DNA of 64,000 bases from the NCBI GenBank assembly GCA_016743235.1, contig VRZD01000013.1:1-64000 (forward strand), given 5' to 3'. Within the stretch, counting starts at the first letter, position 1; every line of letters starts with the position of its first letter. The notes beneath the pieces are model-generated. The model had not been told where the DNA came from, searched no databases, and worked only from the letters and a program-made list of their open reading frames with translations. The DNA comes from Pantanalinema sp. GBBB05 (lineage in GTDB: Bacteria > Cyanobacteriota > Cyanobacteriia > Leptolyngbyales > Leptolyngbyaceae). Position numbers and translations under genes: made by a program. Shown in pieces: positions 16,586-25,747 of the stretch.

Positions 16586-19126
16586 ATGACGGATTTCCGA
16601 ATCAAATATGCAGGAGTTCTAAGGAGTAGCCGCCGAGTTGTGGGATCCATCCTGGCTCATCCCATCCTCGTTACCAGTGTATTGGTAGCAGGTTCAGTGT
16701 TAGGGATGCGCAGTTTAGGAGGATTACAACCTTTAGAGTTACTGGCATTTGACCAAATGGTGCGGCTCCAACCCGAAGCGGGAGCTGATCCGCGGTTACT
16801 GGTGGTTGCCATTACCGAAGAAGACATTCGGGTGCAAAATCAATGGCCCATGTCCGATGCCGTATTTGCTCGCTTAATCGCTACCTTGCAACGCTACCAA
16901 CCGCGAGCGATCGGGTTAGATATTTACCGCGATGTCCCAACCTTCCCGGGTCGTGCGGAACTTTTAAAACAACTCCGGGCCGATAATGTCATTACCGTTA
17001 AAAGTCTAGGCGATGCGGAAGATAGTAAGGTTCCACCTCCCCCCGGCATCCCACTGACTCAGGTAGGGTTCAGTGATATTGTGTTGGATCCCGATACCGT
17101 AGTCCGACGGAATTTAGTGTATGCCTCTAGAGGGGCAGAAAAACTCTATTCTTTTTCTCTACGCTTAAGCTTGCGCTACCTTAGCCAGGAGAACTTGACC
17201 TTTCAAGCCACCCCGGACTACTTGAAGATTGGCGACACTTTCTTCCTGCCCCTAGAAAAAGACTCGGGCGGCTATCAAATGGTAGACGACTCCGGGTATC
17301 AGGTCATCCTGAATTACCGATCGGCGAATAATGTCGCGCGGCAGGTAACATTGACCCAAGTGTTAACTGGGCAAGTGGATCCAAGCTGGATTAAAGACAA
17401 AGTCATTGTGGTTGGAACCACAGCTCCCAGCGTCAAAGATCTGTTTTTAACCCCTTATAATCTCTCGGCAAACCAGAGTCCCAAAATGCCAGGTGTGCTC
17501 GTACACACGCAAATGGTCAGTCAGATCCTGAGTACAGTGCTGGATGGTAGACCATTATTTTGGTTCTGGTCGCAAACCAGCGAGATCCTCTGGATTGTGA
17601 CATGGTCAGTCGCGGGCGGAGCATTAGCCTGGTGGTTCCGACATCCTTTAGTGTTGGGCATAGCCACGATCGCCACTGTTGGGGGACTGTTTGGTATTTG
17701 TTTCGGCATGTTTCTAGTGGCTGGCTGGATTCCGTTGGTGCCTGCCGCGATCGCATTAGTCAGTTCCAGTATTGGGGTGATTGTCTGGAAACTCCTGCAT
17801 GAGGCTCTACATGACAGCTTGACTGGATTACCAAACCGTACATTATTTATCCAACAACTTCAGTGGTCGATCACCAGCGATCGGCATCTGCTCAATTGGT
17901 TAAAACATCGGGAACATCCTTCAACAGCTGTTCTGTTATTAGGGTTAGATAGCTTTAAAACCATTAACGACAGTTTTGGCCATCGCTTAGGGGATCAGTT
18001 AATTGTCACCTTTGCCCAACGGTTGCGTCATTGTCTACGACCGCAGACGCAGTTAGCTCGGGTAGGAGGAGATGAGTTTGCCGTCCTGCTGCGAGATATT
18101 CGAGATGCTGAAGAAATCACCCATCTAGCCGATCAAATTCAGCGTCAGGTGACTAAACCTTTCTCCTTAAATGGGCAGGAAGTATTTGCCACTGCCAGTA
18201 TTGGGATGGTGCTGGACTGCACCGATGCTGAAGCCCAACCAGAAGATATTCTGCGGGATGCCCATACGGCGATGCAGCAGGCCAAGGCTTCTGGCAAAGC
18301 CCGCTATCAATTGTTTGTCGCTGGCATGCGGGATCAGGTCATGACCCGATTACAACTGGAAACTGATCTGCGACGGGCGATCGAGCGCCAGGAATTCCGG
18401 CTGCACTATCAACCATTTATTTCTTTAGACACTGGAAAAATTGCTGGGTTTGAAGCCTTAGCGCGTTGGCAACACCCCCAACGCGGGTTCGTGCATCCTG
18501 CCGAGTTTATTCCTGTTGCGGAAGAAACCGATCTCATTATTCCCATGGGACGCTGGATCATTCAAGAAGCCTGCCAACAGCTCAAAACATGGCAACAGCA
18601 GTTCCCCCAGGAGCCACCTCTCCTCGTCAGCGTCAATCTATCTGGGAAACAATTCCCCCAACCCGATCTGGTAGAGCAGATTGAGCAAACGTTACATGAT
18701 ACGGGATTAGATGGACGTTGCCTTAAGCTGGAAATTACTGAAAGCATTGCTATGACCGATGTAGAAGCGACGATCGCCCTTTTACTACGGCTGAAGGAGT
18801 TGAATTTACAACTCAGTATTGATGATTTTGGTACAGGCTACTCGTCCCTGAGTTATTTGCATCGGTTCCCCACCGATACAATTAAAGTCGATCGTTCCTT
18901 TGTCAGCCGGATGGGGGATGAAAGCGAAGATGCTCATATTGTGCAGACGATCGTCATGCTTGGTCATAATCTGGGGATGGATATTGTCGCCGAAGGTGTG
19001 GAAACTGCCGAACAGCTGGCTCGGCTACGCGCCCTCAAATGTGAATATGCCCAAGGGTACTTTTTTGCCAAACCCTTATCTTGCGATGCGATCGAAACTC
19101 TCCTGAAATCCGATCCCCATTGGTAA
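16586..19126 (+). CDS. CHASE2-GGDEF-EAL cyclic-di-GMP signalling protein
   Basis: An 846-residue transmembrane protein. An N-terminal helix (about 22-42) precedes an extracytoplasmic CHASE2 sensor domain (about 45-320, with FDQMVRLQP and IVVGTTAPSVKDLF). Three membrane helices (about 330-405) come next, then GGDEF and EAL domains. The cyclase motif is intact (RVGGDEFAVLL, about 493), but the inhibitory RxxD site just upstream is absent (RPQT). The EAL domain keeps its catalytic residues: GFEALARW (about 621), VNLSGKQ, LEITES, DDFGTGYSS, IKVDRSF and AEGVET. It may therefore both make and degrade cyclic di-GMP, with net activity set by the CHASE2 input. It is monocistronic. Confidence 0.93.
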   Translation: MTDFRIKYAGVLRSSRRVVGSILAHPILVTSVLVAGSVLGMRSLGGLQPLELLAFDQMVRLQPEAGADPRLLVVAITEEDIRVQNQWPMSDAVFARLIATLQRYQPRAIGLDIYRDVPTFPGRAELLKQLRADNVITVKSLGDAEDSKVPPPPGIPLTQVGFSDIVLDPDTVVRRNLVYASRGAEKLYSFSLRLSLRYLSQENLTFQATPDYLKIGDTFFLPLEKDSGGYQMVDDSGYQVILNYRSANNVARQVTLTQVLTGQVDPSWIKDKVIVVGTTAPSVKDLFLTPYNLSANQSPKMPGVLVHTQMVSQILSTVLDGRPLFWFWSQTSEILWIVTWSVAGGALAWWFRHPLVLGIATIATVGGLFGICFGMFLVAGWIPLVPAAIALVSSSIGVIVWKLLHEALHDSLTGLPNRTLFIQQLQWSITSDRHLLNWLKHREHPSTAVLLLGLDSFKTINDSFGHRLGDQLIVTFAQRLRHCLRPQTQLARVGGDEFAVLLRDIRDAEEITHLADQIQRQVTKPFSLNGQEVFATASIGMVLDCTDAEAQPEDILRDAHTAMQQAKASGKARYQLFVAGMRDQVMTRLQLETDLRRAIERQEFRLHYQPFISLDTGKIAGFEALARWQHPQRGFVHPAEFIPVAEETDLIIPMGRWIIQEACQQLKTWQQQFPQEPPLLVSVNLSGKQFPQPDLVEQIEQTLHDTGLDGRCLKLEITESIAMTDVEATIALLLRLKELNLQLSIDDFGTGYSSLSYLHRFPTDTIKVDRSFVSRMGDESEDAHIVQTIVMLGHNLGMDIVAEGVETAEQLARLRALKCEYAQGYFFAKPLSCDAIETLLKSDPHW

Positions 19127-19260
19127 ATCCTGGTTTCTCCCATAGGCAGTTCTGCCCCGCTGGCTGAGCATTCCACTCAGCTAGATCTCTTGATCTTCCT
19201 CACCTGCTCACGCCCCCACCCCGTTCCCTTGTATTCTGGAGGGAAGAGACTGAGGTTGGT

Positions 19261-19704
19261 ATGTGGATCGGACGGGTGATTTGGGCGATCGTACTTGCAG
19301 TAGTTCTTACAGCCTGTAATAGTGCAACAGCAACGGAACCAGGGATTGTTCCGATTCCGACGCGGCAGCTCATCGGCAAGGCAATCGAGGTCGAATTGAG
19401 CCGAACTCAGCAAGAATTGAGTCGGCAATTACGGTTAGGAGAAGTGCCAGCGGAAGTTACCATTCGTCGGGTAACGATCGCAGAACAAACCCCAATGACC
19501 ATTGAAGATCTGGAAGCCTATCACGTTAAAGGAACATACGATTACCGCATGGTCTTCTCCAGCGATCGGCAGGTGGCGCAACAACATAATCCCTATGACC
19601 TGTATTTACAAAAACAGGCAGAAGGCAAGACTTGGCGACTGGCACACTTGCAAATTGATCAAGACGGTGAACCCATTTGGGTGACAGAACGGATTACGTT
19701 TTAA
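19261..19704 (+). CDS. Small lipoprotein of unknown function
   Basis: A 147-residue protein with a lipoprotein signal (IVLAVVLTAC, Cys19). The mature part includes VEVELSRTQQELSRQLRLG and a C-terminal region TWRLAHLQIDQDGEPIWVTERI. The layout resembles small cyanobacterial lipoproteins with an NTF2-like or 'DUF' fold, but I cannot name a family. It follows the c-di-GMP gene by 134 bp on the same strand and converges on the Ala-rich protein gene. Confidence 0.7.
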   Translation: MWIGRVIWAIVLAVVLTACNSATATEPGIVPIPTRQLIGKAIEVELSRTQQELSRQLRLGEVPAEVTIRRVTIAEQTPMTIEDLEAYHVKGTYDYRMVFSSDRQVAQQHNPYDLYLQKQAEGKTWRLAHLQIDQDGEPIWVTERITF

Positions 19705-19708
19705 CCAC

Positions 19709-19736
19709 AAAAAAGACGCACAGTTAATGTGCGTCT
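19709..19736 (-). terminator. Rho-independent terminator of the 19788-20300 gene
   Basis: AGACGCAC (19714-19721) and GTGCGTCT (19729-19736) form a perfect 8-bp stem with a 7-base loop. On the minus strand the stem is followed by six T. No T run follows on the plus strand, so it serves the Ala-rich protein gene. Confidence 0.85.
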
Positions 19737-19787
19737 ACCAAGTTCCATTGATGGATTTAGAGGAGAGTGCTGTTCCCCGCGATCGAG

Positions 19788-20300
19788 TTATCGGGTGCCA
19801 ACTTTCCGAGCCATGTCCATGTAGGAGGACATGTTGGCTCCGGGACGACGACGGGTGCCATTGTTAGTTGGGACAAGGTATTGAGGGGCAAACGTACCAT
19901 TGGATTGAGATTTGCTGCTGGACGATGTAACAGCGGCGGCAATTAATGCAGCGGCATCAGGAGCTTTAGCGGGTTCAGCGGGCTTGGTAGCGGCTGCTTT
20001 AGCGGCTTCCAGTTTCGCAGCTCTTGCAGAAGACTTACCATTGGAAGAAGCTTTCACTTCAGTCTTTGCCTCTGTTTTCTCCGCCACTGCTGGTGCTGGT
20101 GCGGTAGTCTCGGCTGGAGCAGCCGCTTTAGCGGCTGGAGCAGCGCCCTTCGCATCATCTAACTCTAAATAAAATCCGTTCCCGCTCTTCTTAGCAGGCT
20201 TAGCTGCTGCACCTTCTTCCTGGGCTTTCTTACCAAAACCCGTGAAAAAGCCAACAATACCCGCAATTAGGCTTTTGAAGAAATTAACCAAACCACTCAT
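19788..20300 (-). CDS. Ala/Lys-rich protein with amphipathic N-terminus, unknown function
   Basis: About 170 residues from ATG 20300 (MSGLVNFFKSLIAGIVGFFTG); an ATG five codons upstream is also possible. The first 25 residues form a hydrophobic or amphipathic helix that could bind a membrane. A long low-complexity region of Ala, Lys, Glu, Pro and Thr follows, then a conserved-looking C-terminus (FAPQYLVPTNNGTRRRPGANMSSYMDMARKV is the region, residues about 130-165). Such N- and C-terminal blocks flanking a variable disordered middle suggest a cyanobacteria-specific structural or thylakoid-associated protein. No function is assigned. A terminator follows and a roughly 500-bp non-coding region precedes it. 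Confidence 0.7.
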   Translation of the reverse strand: MSGLVNFFKSLIAGIVGFFTGFGKKAQEEGAAAKPAKKSGNGFYLELDDAKGAAPAAKAAAPAETTAPAPAVAEKTEAKTEVKASSNGKSSARAAKLEAAKAAATKPAEPAKAPDAAALIAAAVTSSSSKSQSNGTFAPQYLVPTNNGTRRRPGANMSSYMDMARKVGTR

Positions 20301-20801
20301 GACAACTGCTCCCAAAAAATACTAGTGCGCTTAGCCAACCGTTCTAAAAGTGCTAGCTTTGGTGGATTGAAAAGGACAGAACCACCTTCAGTCCCTGGGC
20401 AAAACTGCCGCATAGAGACACTAAAGCTGGCAGAGTCCCTTGTCGATCGTCCACCCATTCGCAGCATCAAGATAGTTGGTCCACCCCGACTCTCTTGCTA
20501 ACTGGCGTTTGAGAACCGGATGACCAAGCGATTTAAGCCTGAATCATTATGTTGATGATTATGAAATTTTATTCATGGTATAGACAAGATTAATCTACAT
20601 TTCTTTACAAAACTTTATTGCGCTCAGATAGAAATTACTTCATAACCTAGGCTGGGCAAGGATTCCAGGATCGCTAAAGTCCCACCCATAAGAGGAGCAA
20701 CTTCTCTGACTGGGTTTAAATACTTAATAAAAGCTAAAAAATTTGTATCAGCTTCGTTACGTTTATTCAATTTACTCTCAGTAAAATGAGTGGTTTCCAG
20801 A
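20301..20801. other. Long non-coding region upstream of the Ala-rich protein gene
   Basis: About 500 bp. On the minus strand it would form a long leader for the Ala-rich gene, including the hairpin GGTGG/CCACC near 20361-20386. A minus-strand frame at 20624-20851 overlaps the VOC gene and is not convincing. No tRNA or known structured RNA is recognised. Confidence 0.4.
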
Positions 20802-21233
20802 TCAGGGACGATCACCAATCTGCATGAACTGGCGTTGTCCAAAGATCGCATCTGGATGGCGATAATACTTGAACTCCAGTAGGTTATGAGCAGGATCAGC
20901 TAAGAAGAAGGTGCGGTGCTCTAGCGGTGAATTGGGAAAGCGGTGTTTCGGAGCTTGGTAAAAGTTCAGTTGGTGGTGCTGCGATCGCTCCAGTAACGTT
21001 TCCCAATCCGTTTCCACTGTAAAGACCAGCCCAAAGTGACGGGGATAAATGCCCCGTTGGGGGGGCAAAGGTTCATCGGTCAAATGGGCAACTAACTGAT
21101 GCCCATATAAGTTAAGAATGACTGATTGCGTACTTTCACGCCCTAACTCGCAGCCTAACCCATCCACATAAAAGGCTTTAGTGAGAGCTAGATCGTTAAC
21201 TGGAAATGCCAGATGAAACAGTACTTTGTCCAT
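20802..21233 (-). CDS. VOC-superfamily (glyoxalase/bleomycin-resistance fold) protein
   Basis: A 143-residue protein starting at ATG 21233 (MDKVLFHLAFPVNDLALTK). The paired beta-alpha-beta-beta-beta units are evident: HLAFPVNDLALTKAFYVDGLG in the first, and FFLADPAHNLLEFKYY, with the typical metal-ligand Glu, in the second. HFGLVF supplies another potential ligand His. It looks like a metal-dependent dioxygenase or glyoxalase-type enzyme of unknown substrate. An upstream ATG (21287) would add 18 residues unlike the fold and is rejected. It stands alone, divergent from the VTE6-like gene. Confidence 0.85.
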   Translation of the reverse strand: MDKVLFHLAFPVNDLALTKAFYVDGLGCELGRESTQSVILNLYGHQLVAHLTDEPLPPQRGIYPRHFGLVFTVETDWETLLERSQHHQLNFYQAPKHRFPNSPLEHRTFFLADPAHNLLEFKYYRHPDAIFGQRQFMQIGDRP

Positions 21234-21339
21234 AAATCCAATGCAGAATAGAGGAGATTGAGTTGGCACTTCTATGCGATCGCTCAACGTTCTGCCTCAT
21301 AGTTTAGCCGTCAATATTACGTCGTTAGCGGTTAATTGA

Positions 21340-22122
21340 ATGCTTTCACCTTCGCTGAATTCCTGGTTAATTGCCGTTGCCTTAAATACTATTCTGGCGC
21401 TCATTGCCTGGATTGCCCCCAAAAAACTCCTTACCCCAACTGGATTGCTCCATGGCTGGTTGCTAGGTGTGCTGATTTGGGGTTGCTTGGGCTGGCAGGG
21501 CTATGCTGTCGTCATGGTTTACTTCCTGGTTGGGTCAGCGGTGACTCGCATCGGCATGGCTGAGAAAGAAGCCGCTGGAATTGCTGAAAAACGCTCCGGA
21601 GCCAGAGGACCTGAAAACGTCTGGGGGTCAGCCGCTACCGCTGCCATTTGCGCCCTTGGGGTAGGACTGCTCCCTTGGCTCAATTTAGGCACTGTCAGGG
21701 GTGAGATCGTATCTTGGTTGCTATTAGGATATGTGGCAAGCTTTAGCACTAAATTGGCGGATACCTGCGCCAGCGAAATTGGTAAAGCCTATGGTCAACG
21801 CACATTTTTGATTACGACCTTGCAACCTGTGCCGCGGGGGACAGAAGGAGCGGTTAGTCTGGAAGGTACTCTAGCCGGCATCGTGGCTTCAGTCGCGATC
21901 GCCCTTTTAGGATGGGGAGTGGGGTTGATTTCACCCTTAGGGATTGGTTTCTGCGTGATTGCTGCCTTGATCGCCACCAACTTAGAGAGTGTGATTGGCG
22001 CCACGTTACAAACCAAAATTGCTTGGCTTTCGAATGAATTAGTGAATGTGATCAATACGTTGATTGGAGCGATCGTTGCTATTGGCTTAGCGATCGGAGT
22101 TAGCGCATTTTTATCGAACTAA
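21340..22122 (+). CDS. DUF92 membrane protein, probable phytyl-phosphate kinase (VTE6-type)
   Basis: A 260-residue protein with six or seven membrane segments. The DUF92 signature is present: TPTGLLHGWLLG near residue 31, the RSGARGPENVWGSAATAAICAL block near 85 and DTCASEIGKAYG near 142. The Synechocystis and Arabidopsis members (VTE6) phosphorylate phytyl phosphate to phytyl diphosphate, linking phytol salvaged from chlorophyll to tocopherol and phylloquinone synthesis. That function is taken from the family. It begins at ATG 21340 and is followed convergently by a pentapeptide-repeat gene 11 bp away. Confidence 0.82.
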   Translation: MLSPSLNSWLIAVALNTILALIAWIAPKKLLTPTGLLHGWLLGVLIWGCLGWQGYAVVMVYFLVGSAVTRIGMAEKEAAGIAEKRSGARGPENVWGSAATAAICALGVGLLPWLNLGTVRGEIVSWLLLGYVASFSTKLADTCASEIGKAYGQRTFLITTLQPVPRGTEGAVSLEGTLAGIVASVAIALLGWGVGLISPLGIGFCVIAALIATNLESVIGATLQTKIAWLSNELVNVINTLIGAIVAIGLAIGVSAFLSN

Positions 22123-22133
22123 AGTCTTGGGCT

Positions 22134-22418
22134 TCAATCATGAATGCTGCCATCCGGCATTTTTGCCCCTTTGAGCTTGGCATCACTTAAGTCGGCTCCA
22201 CGCAAATCTGCCCAACTCAAATCTGCTCCGCGTAAGTCTGCCCAACTTAAATTCGCCTGCTGTAAATTTGCCCAACGGAGGTTAGTATGGCGCAAATTGG
22301 CACGTAACAGGCTAGCCCCACTCAAGTTGATATAGCTCAGATTGGCTGAACTCAGATCAATGTTGTGAAAATCTCGTTCTCCGGCTGCATATAGCATTTG
22401 GAGTTCAGTAATGTCCAT
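22134..22418 (-). CDS. Small pentapeptide-repeat protein
   Basis: A 94-residue protein made of about 12 A(D/N)LxX repeats (for example [15 protein letters not shown] and [18 protein letters not shown]), which fold as a right-handed quadrilateral beta-helix. The first 16 residues ([17 protein letters not shown]) form a cap that is typical of cytoplasmic cyanobacterial members. There is no signal peptide. Its function is unknown. It lies tail-to-tail with the VTE6-like gene and head-to-head with aroK. Confidence 0.88.
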   Translation of the reverse strand: MDITELQMLYAAGERDFHNIDLSSANLSYINLSGASLLRANLRHTNLRWANLQQANLSWADLRGADLSWADLRGADLSDAKLKGAKMPDGSIHD

Positions 22419-22495
22419 GCTTTCACTTTACCGCAATTCCTCTCAGAGGAGCGATCGCGCGGTATCCTGACGAAGGAGATCAAGGAACTAGATTC

Positions 22496-23056
22496 GTGAG
22501 TGATTTACTCAAAAGCGCCAATGTTTACTTAATTGGCATGATGGGATCCGGTAAAAGCACGGTCGGTCAACTCTTAGCCCAGCAGTTAGGCTACCAATTT
22601 TTTGATACCGATACCGTGATTGAACAATACAGCCAACAATCGATCGCTACCTTGTTTGCTGAAGCTGGAGAAGCAGAATTTCGGACTCTGGAAACCCAGG
22701 TATTGGCAGAATTAGCCGCTTACACCCGACTCGTGATTGCCACTGGCGGTGGGATTGTTCTACGACGAGAAAACTGGAGCTACTTACGCCACGGAGTCAT
22801 TGTCTGGCTAGACGTTCCCTTGGATGAGATCCAGCAGCGCTTACAGGCAGATACCACTCGCCCATTGCTGCAAGCTACTGACTTACCCAATCGGTTAAAG
22901 GAATTAATGGCACAACGGCGATCGCTCTATGCCCAGGCAGATGTGCATGTTCTGTGTGCTGCCAAAGCCACTCCCGAACACATCGCTCATCAAGTGATAC
23001 AACAGATTGAACATGTGATTGAGCCAGAAGCGACTCCGCCGGATCAGGAAGATTGA
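22496..23056 (+). CDS. aroK: Shikimate kinase
   Basis: A 186-residue enzyme that phosphorylates shikimate to shikimate-3-phosphate in aromatic amino acid, quinone and tocopherol precursor synthesis. Walker A is GMMGSGKST, the shikimate-binding DTD is in FFDTDTVIE, the Walker B-like segment is ATGGGIVLR and the lid arginine is in TTRPLLQ. It starts with GTG at 22496, served by CAAGGAAC about 9 bases upstream. The C-terminal 15 residues extend slightly beyond the usual end. It is followed after 78 bp by priA on the same strand. Confidence 0.95.
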   Translation: MSDLLKSANVYLIGMMGSGKSTVGQLLAQQLGYQFFDTDTVIEQYSQQSIATLFAEAGEAEFRTLETQVLAELAAYTRLVIATGGGIVLRRENWSYLRHGVIVWLDVPLDEIQQRLQADTTRPLLQATDLPNRLKELMAQRRSLYAQADVHVLCAAKATPEHIAHQVIQQIEHVIEPEATPPDQED

Positions 23057-23134
23057 CATTTTATCCGCTACCATTGCCTCTGTACTTCCTGGCAAGCTAC
23101 AGTATGGGGGAAGCGTTCGGGCATAATTCTGACT

Positions 23135-25720
23135 ATGTCGATTTCCCCAGGGCAATCATCCCTGCCATTCCAGCCCATGTCAGGGGCGGTCGTCTCATCT
23201 CCATTCACCGAGACAAAGTGGGTTGATGCCCTGGTTGATTGCCCGGGAGCACAAGAATTATTCACCTACGTCATTCCGGCTGGCTTATCTGTTCAGCCAG
23301 GAGATATTTTGAGTGTACCGTTTGGCAGTCAACACGTTGGCGCGATCGCCGTTCGCTGCTATCACGAACCACCCACTCAGCTTGAGCCAACCCAAGTCCG
23401 CGAAATTGACACCGTCATTAGTGCTGGCTTTTTCCCGTCCACCTACTGGACCCTCCTTAATCGTATTGCTGAGTACTATTACACTCCATTAATTCAGGTC
23501 GTTCGTGTCGCCTTACCTCCTGGACTGCTGGCACGATCGCAGCGCCGGATTCGCCTCCTCACTCCATCCAGCGACCCTATTCCCGCGGCTAATTCCTCCC
23601 CATCCGGCTTATCATCCCTATCTCCGATCGCCCAACACCTGCTCCAACTCCTTCAGTCCAGCAAATCTGGGGATTACAGTTGGGTCTATCTGCATCGGCA
23701 GGTGAAGGGAGCCAGTCGTGGTCTGAAGGAACTCGCTCAAAGTGGTTGGATCGAAAATTACCTGGAACCACCAGAACCAGTGCGCCCCAAACGACGGCAA
23801 GCTGTGATCCTGGTCGAGGTGGATCAAGCGTCTAGTCTGACCTCCCGGCAACAGGAAGTCCTTAGTGTTCTGAAACGGCAGGGCGGTGAGCTGTGGTTAA
23901 CCGATTTACTGCAACTCTGCCAGACCAGTTCTTCAACGCTCAAAGCCTTGGAACGACAGGGGTGTTTAATTATCCAGGCAAGGGAGGTACTACGGGCAGA
24001 AACCGCTGCCGCGATCGTTCCCGATACCCCCAAGGCGTTGACGGCTGAGCAAACGCAAGCCCTCACCCAGATTCAATCCGTATCCGGCTTTACCCAAATC
24101 TTACTTCACGGGGTTACAGGGTCTGGGAAAACGGAAGTCTATTTGCAAGCGATCGCCCCGATCTTGCAACAAGGCGGCTCAGCCCTAGTCCTCGTACCCG
24201 AAATTGGCTTAACTCCACAATTGACCGATCGCTTTCGGGCACGATTCGGTCACCAAGTCTGTGTGTACCACAGTGCCCTATCTGAAGGAGAACGCTACGA
24301 TACCTGGCGGCAAATGTTCAATGGTCAAGCACAGGTTGTGATTGGCACCCGATCGGCAATCTTTGCCCCTCTCTCGCGCTTAGGCTTGATCATCCTAGAT
24401 GAAGAACATGACTCCAGTTTCAAACAAGATCAACCTCCACCCTGTTACCATGCCCGCACGATCGCTCAATGGCGAGCCGAGTTGGAGCAATGCCCACTGA
24501 TTTTGGGATCAGCCACTCCGTCTTCGGATAGTTGGGTCACTGTTAGGGGGGATGAGGAGAATAGGGGGGATGAGGAAGATCAGGGAGATAGGGGAGAGAA
24601 TCAACTTTCTTCCCCATCCTCTCCACCGTCCCTCTACCTCTCCCTGCCCACCCGAGTCCACGCCCGTTCCTTACCGGCTGTAGAAATTGTCGATATGCGG
24701 CAGGAATTGCATCAAGGCAATCGATCGATCTTCAGCCGATCGCTGCAATTTGCGCTACAAACCCTGAAGGAGCAAGGGCAACAGGGAATTCTGTTTATTC
24801 ATCGACGGGGACATAGCACGTTTGTGTCTTGCCGCAGTTGTGGCTATGTGGTCACTTGTCCGAACTGTGATGTTTCATTGGCGTATCACCATACCCATAG
24901 TGAAGCTCAACCATTTTTACGCTGTCACTATTGCAACTATGGGCGATCGCATCCCAACACTTGTCCCAGTTGTGATTCGCTCTATTTGAAACACTTTGGC
25001 AGTGGCACACAGCGCGTCATTCAGGATCTCGCAGAACATTTCCCCGAGTTGCGGACGATCCGATTTGATAGTGATACGACTCGCACGAAAGGCTCACATC
25101 GAGCGCTATTAACACGGTTTGCGCAAGGCGAAGCAGAATTATTAGTGGGTACTCAGATGCTCACCAAGGGGCTTGATTTACCCCAAGTTGGGCTAGTGGG
25201 GATTCTGGCTGCCGACGGCTTACTGCACATGTCTGACTATCGAGCCAGTGAGCGGACCTTTCAAACTCTGACTCAGGTAGCTGGGCGGTGTGGACGGGGA
25301 GAAACTCCGGGACGGGTAATTCTGCAAACCTACTCTCCCGAGCATCCGGTAATCCAATCGGTCAAGCAGCATGACTATCCAGCCTTTATCCAGCCAGAGT
25401 TACAGCAGCGCCGGAGTTTGCACTACCCACCTTATGGACGCCTGATTTTATTGCGGTTTAGTAGCGAAAATCCGATCGCGGTGCAAACCGCAGCAGAACG
25501 GGTCGCGCAAGCCTTAGCAACTGTCCAAACTCCGGATATGCAACTATTAGGACCAGCTCCAGCCACAATTTTGCGAGTTGCCCGTCGTTATCGTTGGCAA
25601 ATCTTACTCAAGCTCCCACTGGATGCAGAGGTGAAGTTACCTGATATCACGGAACTTCGTGCCCTCTGCGCCAATGGAGTCAGTTTCTTAATTGATGTTG
25701 ATCCGCTCAATGTTGGATAA
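23135..25720 (+). CDS. priA: Primosomal protein N' (replication restart helicase PriA)
   Basis: An 861-residue 3'-5' helicase that reloads the replisome at stalled forks. The DNA-binding N-domain (WVDALVDCPGAQELFTYVIP) is followed by Walker A GVTGSGKTE (about 325), DEEH (about 422) and SATPS. Paired zinc-binding cysteines lie at about 565-618 (CRSCGYVVTCPNC and CHYC...CPSC). The GRCGRGETPGRV helicase motif VI comes after. A start at ATG 23177 is possible. Oddity: about 35 residues (470-505, RGDEENRGDEEDQGDRG then Ser/Pro-rich) are inserted between the SATPS motif and YLSLPTRV. They are encoded by a purine-rich repeat that also occurs elsewhere in the window, and E. coli PriA lacks them. Confidence 0.95.
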   Translation: MSISPGQSSLPFQPMSGAVVSSPFTETKWVDALVDCPGAQELFTYVIPAGLSVQPGDILSVPFGSQHVGAIAVRCYHEPPTQLEPTQVREIDTVISAGFFPSTYWTLLNRIAEYYYTPLIQVVRVALPPGLLARSQRRIRLLTPSSDPIPAANSSPSGLSSLSPIAQHLLQLLQSSKSGDYSWVYLHRQVKGASRGLKELAQSGWIENYLEPPEPVRPKRRQAVILVEVDQASSLTSRQQEVLSVLKRQGGELWLTDLLQLCQTSSSTLKALERQGCLIIQAREVLRAETAAAIVPDTPKALTAEQTQALTQIQSVSGFTQILLHGVTGSGKTEVYLQAIAPILQQGGSALVLVPEIGLTPQLTDRFRARFGHQVCVYHSALSEGERYDTWRQMFNGQAQVVIGTRSAIFAPLSRLGLIILDEEHDSSFKQDQPPPCYHARTIAQWRAELEQCPLILGSATPSSDSWVTVRGDEENRGDEEDQGDRGENQLSSPSSPPSLYLSLPTRVHARSLPAVEIVDMRQELHQGNRSIFSRSLQFALQTLKEQGQQGILFIHRRGHSTFVSCRSCGYVVTCPNCDVSLAYHHTHSEAQPFLRCHYCNYGRSHPNTCPSCDSLYLKHFGSGTQRVIQDLAEHFPELRTIRFDSDTTRTKGSHRALLTRFAQGEAELLVGTQMLTKGLDLPQVGLVGILAADGLLHMSDYRASERTFQTLTQVAGRCGRGETPGRVILQTYSPEHPVIQSVKQHDYPAFIQPELQQRRSLHYPPYGRLILLRFSSENPIAVQTAAERVAQALATVQTPDMQLLGPAPATILRVARRYRWQILLKLPLDAEVKLPDITELRALCANGVSFLIDVDPLNVG
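24544..24648. repeat. Purine-rich repeat (then pyrimidine-rich mirror) inside priA
   Basis: The top strand reads GGGGGGATGAGGAGAATAG, then GGGGGGATGAGGAAGATCAG and AGATAGGGGAGAG up to 24600. It then switches to a pyrimidine tract (TTTCTTCCCCATCCTCTCC and onward) that can pair back with it. It stays in frame and encodes a charged then Ser/Pro-rich loop. Confidence 0.75.
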
Positions 25721-25747
25721 CCTAAACCTCTAGGGGCGATCGTCGCC

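Noticed and set aside
20624..20851. A 75-codon minus-strand frame ending in ILESLPSLGYEVISI
   Set aside because: It overlaps the 3' end of the well-supported VOC gene, has no ribosome binding site and no recognisable motif.
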